From: Brachionus plicatilis
Lineage: Eukaryota; Rotifera; Eurotatoria; Ploima; Brachionidae
DNA length: 64,000 nucleotides
Assembly: GCA_010279815.1 (NCBI GenBank)
Contig: QEOQ01000640.1
Span: 873,479-937,478 of the forward strand
Direction: 5' to 3'
In this document: piece after piece, positions 24,145 to 37,993 of the stretch
Layout of the letters: each line of letters begins with the position of its first letter
Position numbering within the stretch: the first letter of the stretch is position 1
Translations under genes and position numbers: made by a program
Notes under the pieces: model-generated
What the model was told of the DNA's origin: nothing
Seen by the model: only the letters and a program-made list of their open reading frames with translations
Database searches by the model: none

Positions 24145-26550
24145 ATGGATGAGAAAACCGACGCAGATTTCGATGCCAAAAATCGCACCGATACGCCTGA
24201 TTCCGAGCATTTTAGAATGGAAAAGCGTTCAGAAGCGTACACAAGCGCCATCTACAATGCCATAGCGATTACAGTGATCGCCATGTGTCTAGGATTGTGT
24301 TTTCTGCTATTCTCAGTGCTTCAAATATTCATGCGGTCAATTTTTTGGTCAATTTTAACCAGCGCTTTCGTATTTCCTGTCAAAAAATACCTAACCGATT
24401 TATCCCTGATGAAATTTCAAAGCATTGAAAAATCAAAATCTATCATGACTTTAGAATTGGTCCTACTACCTATTAAGCTTATTGACTCGTTCGTCGACTA
24501 CACATACTCGTTTATTCGAGGCAAGCTTACCCAAATTTTGATTCTAATTCTGACAGCTACAGTTCTAAATCTGGCATATTCATTCAATGATTCTTTTTTT
24601 GACTATTCATCCCTGGCGATTTCATATACTAGCGATAATTTGGCAAAAATGATCAACTATGTGGACAATAATTGGATTATATCATTAACTTTTGTGCTGG
24701 TTTACTTTCTGACTGTTGGTTTGTATTGGCAAAATGAGTATCGGCTAGTTTTCAAAATTTTCTCACTGCCCGTGTGGCTAGTGTTGTTCTTGTTGGCGTC
24801 GAAACTACTCGGTCAATACAGAGCATTATTCATGACCGGTTTTATTCTTTTGACACTTATTGGAGTCTTCTCGTCGGCTAAGGAAATGATCACAGCCAAT
24901 TTTTCCAAGATTGACATGCCACATTTTTTTAACAAAATAGCTGGCAGCTCGAACAAAGTGTCTTTGAAAAAAAATCAGCGAAAAGATAGTGACATCTATT
25001 TTATTCTGCTTTTTTGGTTTTTTATTTACGTCAATTTTCGCATTGACTTCTACATAGCCATTCCGCTTATAATCCTGGTTTGGAAGACTCTTAAATTTGT
25101 GTGTTGGACTGCATACTCATTCTTGGCCACCAACAGCAGCGTATTAACCTATGCAGACAAACTAAATCAATGGACAAACTGTCGTAAAGATGCTCTTCTG
25201 CCTAAACCATTCGTAATGGTGATCAGATTTTTCCAATTAGGTGACCGAAAGCTAAATGGAAGTCTCCAAAATTCCATAGACAATATCATAGCTTTATTGA
25301 TGATAATTAGTCTGATAGTTTTTATGGTTGTGTCTTTGATTTTTTTGGTCATACAAATACAAGCTGAGAGCATCGAATTAATTGGAATATTAAGCAGTAT
25401 AGTAAACCAAAATTTGTACTCAAAACCAGAGATGAGCGAATGGTTGCCGGAAAAAAATAATTTAAGCAAAATTTATCAAGCAGGAGTACACAATGTTTAT
25501 TTGTATGGCAAAGACTGGCTGCTGAACACGTTCAGATCGACATTTAAGATCGACTCTGAAAGTCAGCTGCAAAATAAAAGCGATTATTTGATTCTGGAAA
25601 CACAGATTCTGCAGCACTGGGACAATTTGTACTCATTTTTGAGCGAAAAAACCGCCAAAAACCTCTCGGCAAATGGCACCCGTCAAGACATGCTGCTGAA
25701 AAAAAAGTTTTGGTACATGTGGAAAAACAAGCTAAATCAAACAGAAAATTTTAATTTGAAGCAAGTGATGACGATTTTTAAGGACAACATTGGAATAATG
25801 ATGTCAATAATGGACTCATTGTATCAATTTGTTGCCGGAAACTTAAACATACTGGTTAAGGTGCTTTATAACGCAATGTCGTTGATATTTGCCAGTGGTT
25901 TTGCGCTCATCAATTTTTTGTTTTCACTAATTGTCTACTTTACAGCCTCATTTTATCTCTTGTCAATGAGCTCAGACAGATTCAAGCCATTGATTTGGCT
26001 CAGTGAGATTAACTTTTTTAAAATGATGAACAAAAAATCAAATGGAAGTGAATTTTTGAGTCTAGCTATTGAAGAAAGCATAAGAAATGTATTTGTAGCG
26101 AGTTTAAAAATGGCACTTTTCTACGGTATTTACACCTATTTGTTAAATTGCTTGTTCGGTGTAAGCATTGTTTATTTGCCGGCAATTTTGGCTGCCTTTT
26201 TTGGTTTTCTTCCCGTTTTCGGAACCTACTGGGTGGCTATTCCTGGTGCATTAGAGCTCTGGTTCCTTGACAATAGTCCGATTTTGTCTATTGCTTTTGT
26301 TTTCATGAATTTGCTGCCGTATTTAGCGGCAGTCGATCAAGCAATCTACAGTGAAATCAAAGCCTGTCATCCGTATTTGACAGGACTGGCATTCGTTGGT
26401 GGAGTCTATCTGGCAGGCTTGGAAGGCGCTTTTATAGGTCCTTTAGTTTTATGCTTAATCATAGTTATTGGAAAGCTTTTTACTTCATTTGAATCAAATG
26501 ATGATACTAAAATTCAGAAATTGTTAAAAGCTGTGAGTTTTGATAATTAA
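24145..26550 (+). CDS. TMEM245: TMEM245-like multipass membrane protein
   Basis: Single-exon gene, 801 aa. The N-terminus is short and cytosolic-looking (MDEKTDADFDAKNRTDTPDS), followed by MEKRSEAYTSAIYNAIA and many hydrophobic segments (about 37-62, 120-145, 178-245, 280-320, 385-410). A soluble loop spans about 430-570. The C-terminal third (about 580-790) has the AI-2E/PerM-type transporter fold seen in TMEM245: SIRNVFVASLKMALFYGIYT, YLPAILAAFFGFLPVFGTYW, AVDQAIYSEIKACHPYLTGL, GGVYLAGLEGAFIGPLVLC. The animal protein is poorly characterised and transport activity is unproven. Lack of introns is unusual beside its multi-exon neighbours, but the frame is intact and codon use normal, so a functional gene is likely. 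AATAAA at 26566-26571 is just past the stop. Confidence 0.9.
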   Translation: MDEKTDADFDAKNRTDTPDSEHFRMEKRSEAYTSAIYNAIAITVIAMCLGLCFLLFSVLQIFMRSIFWSILTSAFVFPVKKYLTDLSLMKFQSIEKSKSIMTLELVLLPIKLIDSFVDYTYSFIRGKLTQILILILTATVLNLAYSFNDSFFDYSSLAISYTSDNLAKMINYVDNNWIISLTFVLVYFLTVGLYWQNEYRLVFKIFSLPVWLVLFLLASKLLGQYRALFMTGFILLTLIGVFSSAKEMITANFSKIDMPHFFNKIAGSSNKVSLKKNQRKDSDIYFILLFWFFIYVNFRIDFYIAIPLIILVWKTLKFVCWTAYSFLATNSSVLTYADKLNQWTNCRKDALLPKPFVMVIRFFQLGDRKLNGSLQNSIDNIIALLMIISLIVFMVVSLIFLVIQIQAESIELIGILSSIVNQNLYSKPEMSEWLPEKNNLSKIYQAGVHNVYLYGKDWLLNTFRSTFKIDSESQLQNKSDYLILETQILQHWDNLYSFLSEKTAKNLSANGTRQDMLLKKKFWYMWKNKLNQTENFNLKQVMTIFKDNIGIMMSIMDSLYQFVAGNLNILVKVLYNAMSLIFASGFALINFLFSLIVYFTASFYLLSMSSDRFKPLIWLSEINFFKMMNKKSNGSEFLSLAIEESIRNVFVASLKMALFYGIYTYLLNCLFGVSIVYLPAILAAFFGFLPVFGTYWVAIPGALELWFLDNSPILSIAFVFMNLLPYLAAVDQAIYSEIKACHPYLTGLAFVGGVYLAGLEGAFIGPLVLCLIIVIGKLFTSFESNDDTKIQKLLKAVSFDN

Positions 26551-27786
26551 TTGGTGTATTTTTTGAATAAATTATTTTTTTTAATTTTTAAAAAATAAAT
26601 TAATTTTTAACTTGACTTGACTTTTGTAAGATACTATTATAAATTTTAAATAAATCATAAATTTGGAATTTTAACTCAAAGTCCTGAAATTGAACAGCTC
26701 TGAAATTTTGGTAAAACTAAAACCCATGTCCCTTGGTATTTTTTAAGGCTAATTCAAATTTGGAATCAAATTTTGAAAAAAAATATATCGCTTTAGTTCA
26801 ATATTTAGTTTGCCACTTTAATGAAAGCAATTTTAAAAAAGGCTTTTTAAGTAATGCACAAAAGCAATTCATTATTTTGAAATTTTGATTTTTTATTCGT
26901 AATTACTTCTTATAAGATTAAATCGTTTGAAAAGAAAAACAGCTTTGACAAAAAGTTTATATTTGAAAATTGACTTTTAAATCAAAAGATTTACGGAAAT
27001 TTTCAAATACATTTTTACATTTATCTTCTTTTAAAAAAAAAACACTTTCTTCATTTAGATTTTCGTATGCACTTATCAGTACGCTTTGCTATTGATTGGA
27101 AATAAATTCAATATTAAATGAAAGTATTTTGTTAAATTATCTTTAAAAAAAATTAATGTTGAGTTCAATTCATAAAAAGTTGTTAGAATTAAATTGTGAT
27201 AAAATTACTAAGCTCTTTATAGAATAATTTTAATGATATTAAAAAAATAAAATAAAACATGCAATTTTTCATCAAATAAACCTAACCCGTTGATACTCAT
27301 TAAAAAATTTTTGAAATCAAATTTGAAATTTTGCTTTTTTATTCATAAGATTTCATGATATTTAACATCTAGTAAAATATATTTAACTTTGCTGGTTTAT
27401 GCCTTTAAATAAAAACTTTTAGAATGCAAATTTTCCATTTGAAATCACCGTGGTCGTTATTTTAAATTGAAAAACTTTTAAATTAAGTAATGGTAATGTA
27501 AAACCAAATAAATGATGGATATTAATCAATAAAAATTCAAACCAAGTCATTTTACTATTTAAAATTTTATTTAATATTCAAATCAACAAATTACTTTAAA
27601 TTAAAAAAAAAATATTGTGCTTTAAAAATTTTATTAGTGAATAATTTAAAAATTGATGAGAATTAAATTTTTTAAACTATGAAAAAGAAATCCGTTGACA
27701 AATTCTATTTATTTGTTAAATAGATATTTTAAAAATATAATTTTTTTTAACTAGCTTAAGCCATTTTATTGAAAAATAAGAAAATT
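26551..27786. other. Convergent 3' spacer, nothing recognised
   Basis: Lies between the 3' ends of TMEM245 (plus) and GPR107/108 (minus). It holds the TMEM245 poly(A) signal at 26566. CTGAAATTGAACAGCTCTG (near 26685-26702) vaguely resembles the hAT-like right terminus seen elsewhere, but I found no partner. No gene. Confidence 0.6.
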
Positions 27787-31292
<3,506 letters not shown>

Positions 31293-32422
31293 TTTAAAAT
31301 CATGTTACAAAAATTTATTACTAAAATGATAAATAGATGAGCTTTGACGTATAATTAAAACTAATTTAAATATTTGCATGAATGCAAGCAGGGAAAAACA
31401 TGAGGACTAATATTTGGTCTTTTACAAATAATCAAATAAACTATAACATAAAGGAATTTTTGAAAATTTTATGTCAAAGCTACTTTAATTTTAATTAGAG
31501 ATGTATGGTTGTTAATTAATTGAATTCTAAATTATGAAAAATGCGAATTGCTTATAGCTTGCTAAAGTATATTTTTTCCATTTTGAACAAATATTAAAAT
31601 AAGTTATTTTTATTTCAAACAATTTTGCTAAAATATTTTAATAAAAAAATTTAAAAATTATCAAAAATTCATTACAAATACATTAGGTCTAATTAATTTT
31701 TAAAATTCAATATTGATTAGATTTGAAGAATTATCTTAAAATTTAAGAACTTTAAAATTCTTGGCTTATGCCAATAATTATTAATATTTTTGATTAAATA
31801 ATTTAAAAATTTTCAAAGGCTCTAAAAATAATTCTAAAAAGCAATTCAAATATTCATCTTCAGTGGCGTAGCTACATTTTTACGAGCGTGGCAGTATCCA
31901 TACATTTTTTTAATTTTAAAATGGGTAAAAATGTCCAAAATTTAGACCATAAATAATTTTTTTAACAAGCGGTAATTTTTCTTGAAAATTTTTCTAAATA
32001 AAGTGTTTTTATAAAAGGTGCAGAATTAGCTAAATTACGTAATTTTATATTATTTTTAGGAAACTTACGTAATCTTTCGTGAATATTCGTAAGCACATGT
32101 AATTTTACGAAAATTACGTAAGATTACATTAAAATACGTTAATTTCAGTAAAATCGGCATCTTTAAAAAAAAAATCAAAATTATTTACCATTTCAAATTT
32201 TATTTTATGTAAAATTACACAATTTTCAATGAAATTTGGTAAAATTGTGTACTGAAAAAATAAATCATCGAATAATTAATAAAAAAGATCAGTTTTAAAA
32301 ACATTTCAACCACCATTGTTTTTTCTTCTGTTACCCTTAATTTAAATTAAACAAAATTTTTTTAAATTCTCGAATTGAATACACTTGCTTTTTTTAACCT
32401 TTTATTGTTTTTGATCTATATA

Positions 32423-32590
32423 TACAGTCTGACCTCGATTTTGTTACCCCTTATTTTGTGAAATCTTAATTTTGTGAAAAAAATCTGTATGACGCACAAA
32501 ATCATAATAGACACGAAATTTGTGAAATTTTAATTTTGTGAAATTTTTTTGGTTTACTTAGACCTTTCACAAAATCGAGGTTACACTGTA
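32423..32590. mobile_element. pogo/Tc1-like MITE, TA duplication
   Basis: Element 32425-32588 (164 bp) flanked by TA on both sides. Left end CAGTCTGACCTCGATTTTGT (32425-32444); right end inverts to CAGTGTAACCTCGATTTTGT (32569-32588), 18 of 20 matching. The CAGT..AACCTCGATT wording is like pogo/Tigger termini. The interior repeats TTTTGTGAAATTTT words and has no ORF, so it is non-autonomous. Confidence 0.8.
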
Positions 32591-34070
32591 TCTGTGAAAT
32601 GTAATTACGGAACATATGATTTTAATTTTACAATGGATGTAGAATAAGATACAGGAAGCAGAGCTTTGTATATGCGAGTAACGAGCCGTTATTTTATAAC
32701 AAATGTGTTGAAACATTGATGGGCTTTATTCAAAAAGGGTAGAGGAGGTTTAACTTAAATAAATTTGTTTTTCAAATTGTAAATGAAATAAGATTATAAA
32801 ATATCAAATAAAATTAAAAATAAAACGTCTTAATTGGTGCACAAAAGATTTTTCAACTTGTTTTTGATTAAGCATTGAGTTTTAAGGCTAAATTAGTATT
32901 TTAAAAAATCTAAATATATATTATTAATATTTTTATTAATCATTAATCATTTTAGATAAGTATAAAAAATTACAGAAAATTGTATTTGAAATTTAAAATT
33001 TTAATTTAAGATATATGTTTTGAATAGAAATTGTAGGTTGTTACAAAGGTTGTTGACATTTGTTAGCTGCCGTTGTTCTTGTTCTTTTTTTTGGTTTAGA
33101 AACGTCAGGGATTCTTTATTTGATTTTGAAATTGGTGTGGTGTCTATTTCTTTTGATGGACAAATGGTTTTATTTGTCGATTAATTAATTAATTGTAAAT
33201 TTCATGGCAGATAAAATACTAAAAGAACAATAATTGTTTGTTGTTTTCTTTTATTTCTTTTTATTTTAATATTAAAGTGTTAGATTTTATTATTAAACAA
33301 AACCGATAGCCAATAGTTTCACTGAAGTATTCGTCGAATCAGAATGCAGGGTTTCAATTCTTGAATTGAAAAATCGTTCAGTATCCTAGATTTTCCTATG
33401 TACACATCTGGTTATTAGCTCGTCGCGATGCTCGTTCCTCGCAACAATACATGTTCAATTAGTTGTGCAGTTGCTAGTAAGTGATTTTCATTTATTTATC
33501 AAGACTTAAAATTTACGCTGAGGACATAAAAAAAGCGAGGATTTAAAAAGATTAAGCTCGAATTTATGACAAGACTCAATAACACCTACACTTAGAAATA
33601 AATTGAAGAAACTCTCCCTCATACACTTGAGAAAGACTTAATCTCGGAAGTAATCGAAATCATTGATGGCGAAAATGAACCAAGTAGGTATTATAGATAA
33701 AATAAAAGCGACTCTTTACGTCTTGGAAATAAATTGGAATGCAAAAAAGCTTGAAAGTGAGAAGGCAAAATGTGTCAAAGAGGTACTTGGACGCAAAAAT
33801 AACGAGAACATCACAGCTGAGCTATTTGACCTATTAAAATTTGAAAATTTTAGTTTTTAAAAATATTTTTTATCATTTTAATCAAATATTTTTTTATCAA
33901 ATTAATGTAACTCTACAAATCTAAAAAATGTCGTCTTTTTCTTGTACTATTTTATTTAATTTTATACTCAATTTGACTCTATCTCTTATTTTTTTTCTTT
34001 ATTTAGATTGACTGGCAAGCGGTCCTTAAACTAAATAAATAAAAAAATAAAAAAAGCGAGAATTTTTTAA

Positions 34071-34450
34071 TGACGTAATTATTCGAATTTATTGACATAT
34101 CTTTAAAATAGAGTACTCTATTTTAGTGACATGTTATTCAAAATTGAGCACTGTTTTTGAAAAAAATAAAAATTCATTATTATTGAAATGTAATTAAATG
34201 TGAATAAATTTATAAAATATTAAAAATAGTTTCAGCTTTTATGAAATTCAAATAAAAATGGAAATTTAATTTTATTTTAAATCCTAAGGTCAATAAAACC
34301 GGATGTATTTTTTAACAGAAGCTAACTTATTCCTTTTTTAAGACATGTCTCATAAATTGAACATTGCTCTTTTTATAATCAGTGTTCATTTTTTACTGTC
34401 ATGTCATTATTTCTTTTGGTGACATGTCAGTAAATTCGGACAATTACGTT
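34071..34450. mobile_element. Inverted-repeat element about 380 bp
   Basis: ACGTAATTATTCGAATTTAT (from 34073) and the inverse of the right end, ACGTAATTGTCCGAATTTAC (from 34448), match strongly and continue through TGACAT.T, giving arms of about 28 bp with 4-5 mismatches. Inside is a perfect 22-bp palindrome centred on AGAGTACTCT (34104-34125). No ORF; the target duplication is unclear. Probably a decayed MITE. Confidence 0.6.
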
Positions 34451-34539
34451 ATATATTTATTATCTTTCAAAAAGGCAAATCTTTGAGTGCGAATAGCTAC
34501 AAAGATTTTTTCTTAATGACTTTGAGATACCAAAAACTC

Positions 34540-35275
34540 AAAATGTTGAATACTTAGGTCTCCCGATTGGTAATAATAATTTTATCTGGAGATTTATTGA
34601 AGAAAAGTTGAAAAAAGCTGAGAGGGGTTTTTATTCTTTATACTGACTAGGTTGTAAACCAAAATCTGCATGTCCTTATTTAGTCAGCTTTCTCTACGAA
34701 CACTTTTGTCAATCGATTTTTCGCTACCATCTAGATTTGGTCTAAATTACTGAAAATATACTAAGAGAATTAGACACAAGACAAAATTTATTAATTAAAA
34801 GGGCACTAGGAATTAAGAAATTTGCAAGGATTAGACCTTTGTCGCAAACTTTGAACTTGGAGATGGTAGATGGACTATACATGAGATATTCTTCCTGGAT
34901 CAGTTAAAGAAAAGCTCGATGTGCTGGAATATCTTGACATTCCAACGTGGTAACAATAAAGAGTTTGATCAGAAAAGCACCTCGTTTTGTAAACAACTTA
35001 ATAGTGTGGAGAAAAATACTCAGATCAATATTACCGATTATGGTTCCAAGACTTCAATCGAAATAATTAAATATATATTTAAATTTTGACTACTCAAATT
35101 TTTTTAATTTACTAAATGACTTCCTAAAGATAGACTTTTTTACATAATTGTATTTCTTTCATTTAATATTTAATTTTATATTTTACTTTACTCTCTACTT
35201 TCTATTTTAAAGAATTATTATTCTGCCCATGGGGCTTTAAATTTATTAGAATAAATAAATAAATTTATTAAATCG
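34540..35275 (+). mobile_element. LINE 3' remnant, degenerate
   Basis: Plus-strand frames with stops and shifts carry retroelement ORF2 C-terminal wording: VEYLGLPIGNNN, EEKLKKAERGFYSL, YLVSFLYEHFCQSIFRYHLD, ELDTRQNLLIKRALGIKKFA and RPLSQTLNLEMVDGLYMRYS. Downstream is an AT-rich 3' UTR, a small GC block (CTGCCCATGGGGC) and a tail AATAAATAAATAAA at 35255-35272. It is a dead, 5'-truncated non-LTR element of a different family from the one at 12400. Confidence 0.75.
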
Positions 35276-36367
35276 TAAACGATTTCAAAAAATAGAGTTG
35301 TATTTTTTATTTATTTAATGTAAAAATTTACAAATCTTTTTATTTAAAATTGAAAAATAATTTTTTAAAACAATTTATATTTTGGTTTGACAATTTAAAA
35401 TTCTCATCATAAAAAATTTCAATTGAAATAAATCACCTTAACATTTTTTAATTTTTAATAATAAATAAAAAAATTTCCTTTTAAAATTATATTGGCGTTT
35501 GATCTCTTTTTTTTTAACTTACCTTTTTATTTTATTTTAAATTTTTTCAAATATAGAATTTAAATACAAATTATTTTCTTTTTTTTCATTGAATAAAATA
35601 AGTATCCGATTCGAAAAATTATGCATTAAAAAGCCATCTTAACGTTGTACATTTTAGTATTCTTTCAAATTATTGTACAATTATGTCGATAAAAAAAATT
35701 TAATTTACAGAAAAATTGGAATATAAGTGCATTTTTCCATAAAAATATATTTATGCGTGTAACACTCGTCTTTTATGATAACATACAAAAAGTCTAACTC
35801 AATAACTTACAGTGTAGATCAGACTTTTTTGGAATTTTTAATAAACAAAAGAATTGAATGTACTTTTTTGAATATTTTTTAACCTAAATACTCGTGAAAA
35901 AAACTTGATTCTTTTGTTCTAAATGATCCAATTGATTAGTTATGTAAAAAATAGTAAACCGTAAAATTACATGATTATTAAAACCCCTAGAAGTTATCCA
36001 CTCTTTTCGATATTTTAGCGATTTCGACTAAGAAATTTTAAACAAAATGAACAGAAATCTTTATTTGTTTATTTATCTAAAAGAATATAAGAAAGTACAA
36101 AAATTTGTTTTTTCATAGAATCCGGAAGCAAATAATGCCAAAAATTTCCAAGGTTAATCAACAGGTTAGAGTCCTTTTAATGAAAGGTAGATTGACACTT
36201 TTTTTACTTAATTATAAAAAATATCTTTTACAAATTAAGAAAAATGTTAATAAAATGATTTAAAAAAGTTAAAAATTGAAACATTTAATTTAAATTTTTT
36301 GAATTCTTTTAAAAAATATCTATCAATTAAATCTGGAGAACTACCTCTACTTTGGTAGTAGGCCTTT

Positions 36368-36472
36368 GTTACTCCACTACACAAGGCTTGTTCTAAATTG
36401 TCACCAAGGAATTATCGTTCAGTCTCGTTAACCAGTTTGCTTTTCAAGGTTCTTGAGAGCCTAGTAAAAATG
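36368..36472 (+). mobile_element. LINE RT fragment (plus strand)
   Basis: An open 35-codon stretch reads VTPLHKACSKLSPRNYRSVS then LTSLLFKVLESLVKM, the block just N-terminal of the reverse-transcriptase palm in many LINEs (consensus VtPlhKkgs...NYRPISLtsi..KvlE). Stops on both sides; a short dead fragment. Confidence 0.75.
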
Positions 36473-36555
36473 TAATGCTAGAACAGTAAAGTAAATAACC
36501 TCATATCTGGACTTTTGTATTGGTAGCCGAAAATTTTTTCAAAACATTAGACTAG

Positions 36556-36730
36556 GTTTAACTCACTAAGATATTCATGAAATGTCGTCTAACAAAAATG
36601 CTCAGGTCTGAAACCATGTTGCCCATTTAAAAATGATATTAGATTCAAAATAGTTTGAGATTTGACAAGCCAAAAGTTTTTCAACCATTTTTACAATTGG
36701 AGACAGAATTGAAACATCCCTCAAGTTATT
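36556..36730 (-). mobile_element. LINE RT fragment (minus strand)
   Basis: On the minus strand, DVSILSPIVKMVEKLLACQI..YFESN is followed, after a one-base frame change, by NGQHGFRPEHF-stop-TTFHEYL. Together these are RT motifs 0-2 (SiL..vsKi.Ek, then GQhGFR). It lies head-to-head with the plus-strand fragment at 36368, and its 3' tail may be the A-rich string at about 36062-36078. Confidence 0.75.
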
Positions 36731-36942
36731 TATGTCTTATTTATTCCTTTGTTTGTAAAATATATTTTATTTTAATTAGTTAAAATAAGCCTAAATAGGT
36801 CTTTCATCACAAGGGCACGGAAATTTTGAATTTTAAAATTCTATAGAATAAAATTGAAATTTTTGGCATTTAATTGGCTTCAGGGATCATCGATTTTCAT
36901 CTTTACTATTTTAAGCCTTGAAAATTCAATAGAAATTTATCA

Positions 36943-37410
36943 GCTTTAATCAGAGTTGGTCAAAAGTCAAACTTTAAAGTCAGAATCGTTAAAAGCCAAA
37001 GTCTGACTCTGACTTGGATCTAAAATAATTTCAAAGTCAAAGTCTGACTTTGACTTGGATCTAAAATAATTTCAAAGTCAAAGTCTGACTTTGACTTGGA
37101 TCTAAAATAATTTCAAAGTCAAAGTTTTCAAAATCACTTTTTAATTTTATTTTTTAATCTTTAACTTACTTTAATCAACTTTTTTTTTTAATTTTTGACA
37201 CAAGTTAAGTGCAAGTCAGTACTTTGACTTGTTTCAAAAATTAGAAAATAATCAATTCAAAAATTTTACTAATTTTTAAAATAGAATTAAAATATGTAAA
37301 AAAATTATAAGTCTTGAATTTTTTATTCAGGAAAAAATATAATTTAAAGTTAAAGTCCAGACTTGACTTTGACTACATGACTTTGACTTTTGACCAACTC
37401 TGGCTTTAAT
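36943..37410. mobile_element. hAT-like MITE, perfect TIRs and TSD
   Basis: Element 36951-37402 (452 bp). Perfect 21-bp terminal inverted repeats: the left begins CAGAGTTGGTCAAAAGTCAA and the right ends ACTTTTGACCAACTCTG. Both sides carry the identical 8-mer GCTTTAAT (36943-36950 and 37403-37410). Inside, a 41-bp unit (GTCTGACTTTGACTTGGATC..) is repeated three times from 37001 to about 37123. No coding capacity. The 8-bp duplication and CAG..CTG ends point to hAT; the perfect TIRs suggest a recent insertion. Confidence 0.88.
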
Positions 37411-37993
37411 TTAAAAAGCAAAATCATTAAGATTGATGAAATCTGAAATAGGTTTTTAGACTCGAAATTAATATGGACCACTAAAGTTTATGATTAGGGG
37501 TACTATAAGACTTGAAATTTTTAATATTTGTCTTTGGTATTAGATTTTCTTGCATGATATAGTTAGGATCCCATTTTTTGTTTTACAATATTTTTTTTAG
37601 TTAAACCGTAAATTACAACTTCATTTTATTTCACCAACCATTTTGTTGAATCAAATTTTATGCCTAAAAGGTTGATTTCGTTTCTAATCTCAATTTTATT
37701 TTCATATATTTAAAGTTTGAAACAAGAATTTTCAATAGATATTTTTATTTTCATAGAACAAAGTGATTTCAAGAAAATCTATGATATCAAAAACAACAAA
37801 ATTTCGAAAAGAGTTCTTCCAAAATGAGATCTGATTTTAATATTTAATTTTAAAAATTTAATTGATTAATTAAATATTTTAAAAAATGATCAAAGGTAAA
37901 AGATTTATTTATTTTTTTTAAATAATGATTTTAATAGAATAAAATAATTTAATTTTGTTAAACAAATATTTAGTAATTTCATTCGACTAAGGT

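Larger units (their letters stand above)
31293..37993. other. 6.7 kb repeat-rich intergenic region
   Basis: No host gene supported. Contains a pogo-like MITE (32423), a 380-bp inverted-repeat element (34071), LINE remnants (34540, 36368, 36556) and a hAT-like MITE (36943), all listed separately. 32030-32160 is dense in TTACGTAA-type words. At 33600-33860 coding-like frames (PHTLEKDLISEVIEI..., then a shifted KATLYVLEINWNAKKLE...) precede an AAATAAATAAA tail at about 34040, perhaps another eroded retroelement. TTTATTTGTTTATTTATC near 36062 would be the tail of a minus-strand element. Confidence 0.65.

Noticed and set aside
33600..33860. Possible decayed coding sequence upstream of an A-rich tail
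   Set aside because: Two short overlapping frames with protein-like wording but no recognisable family; noted in the region entry only.
36990..37130. 41-bp tandem repeats as an independent satellite
   Set aside because: They lie wholly inside the TIR-bounded hAT-like element and are better seen as its internal repeats.
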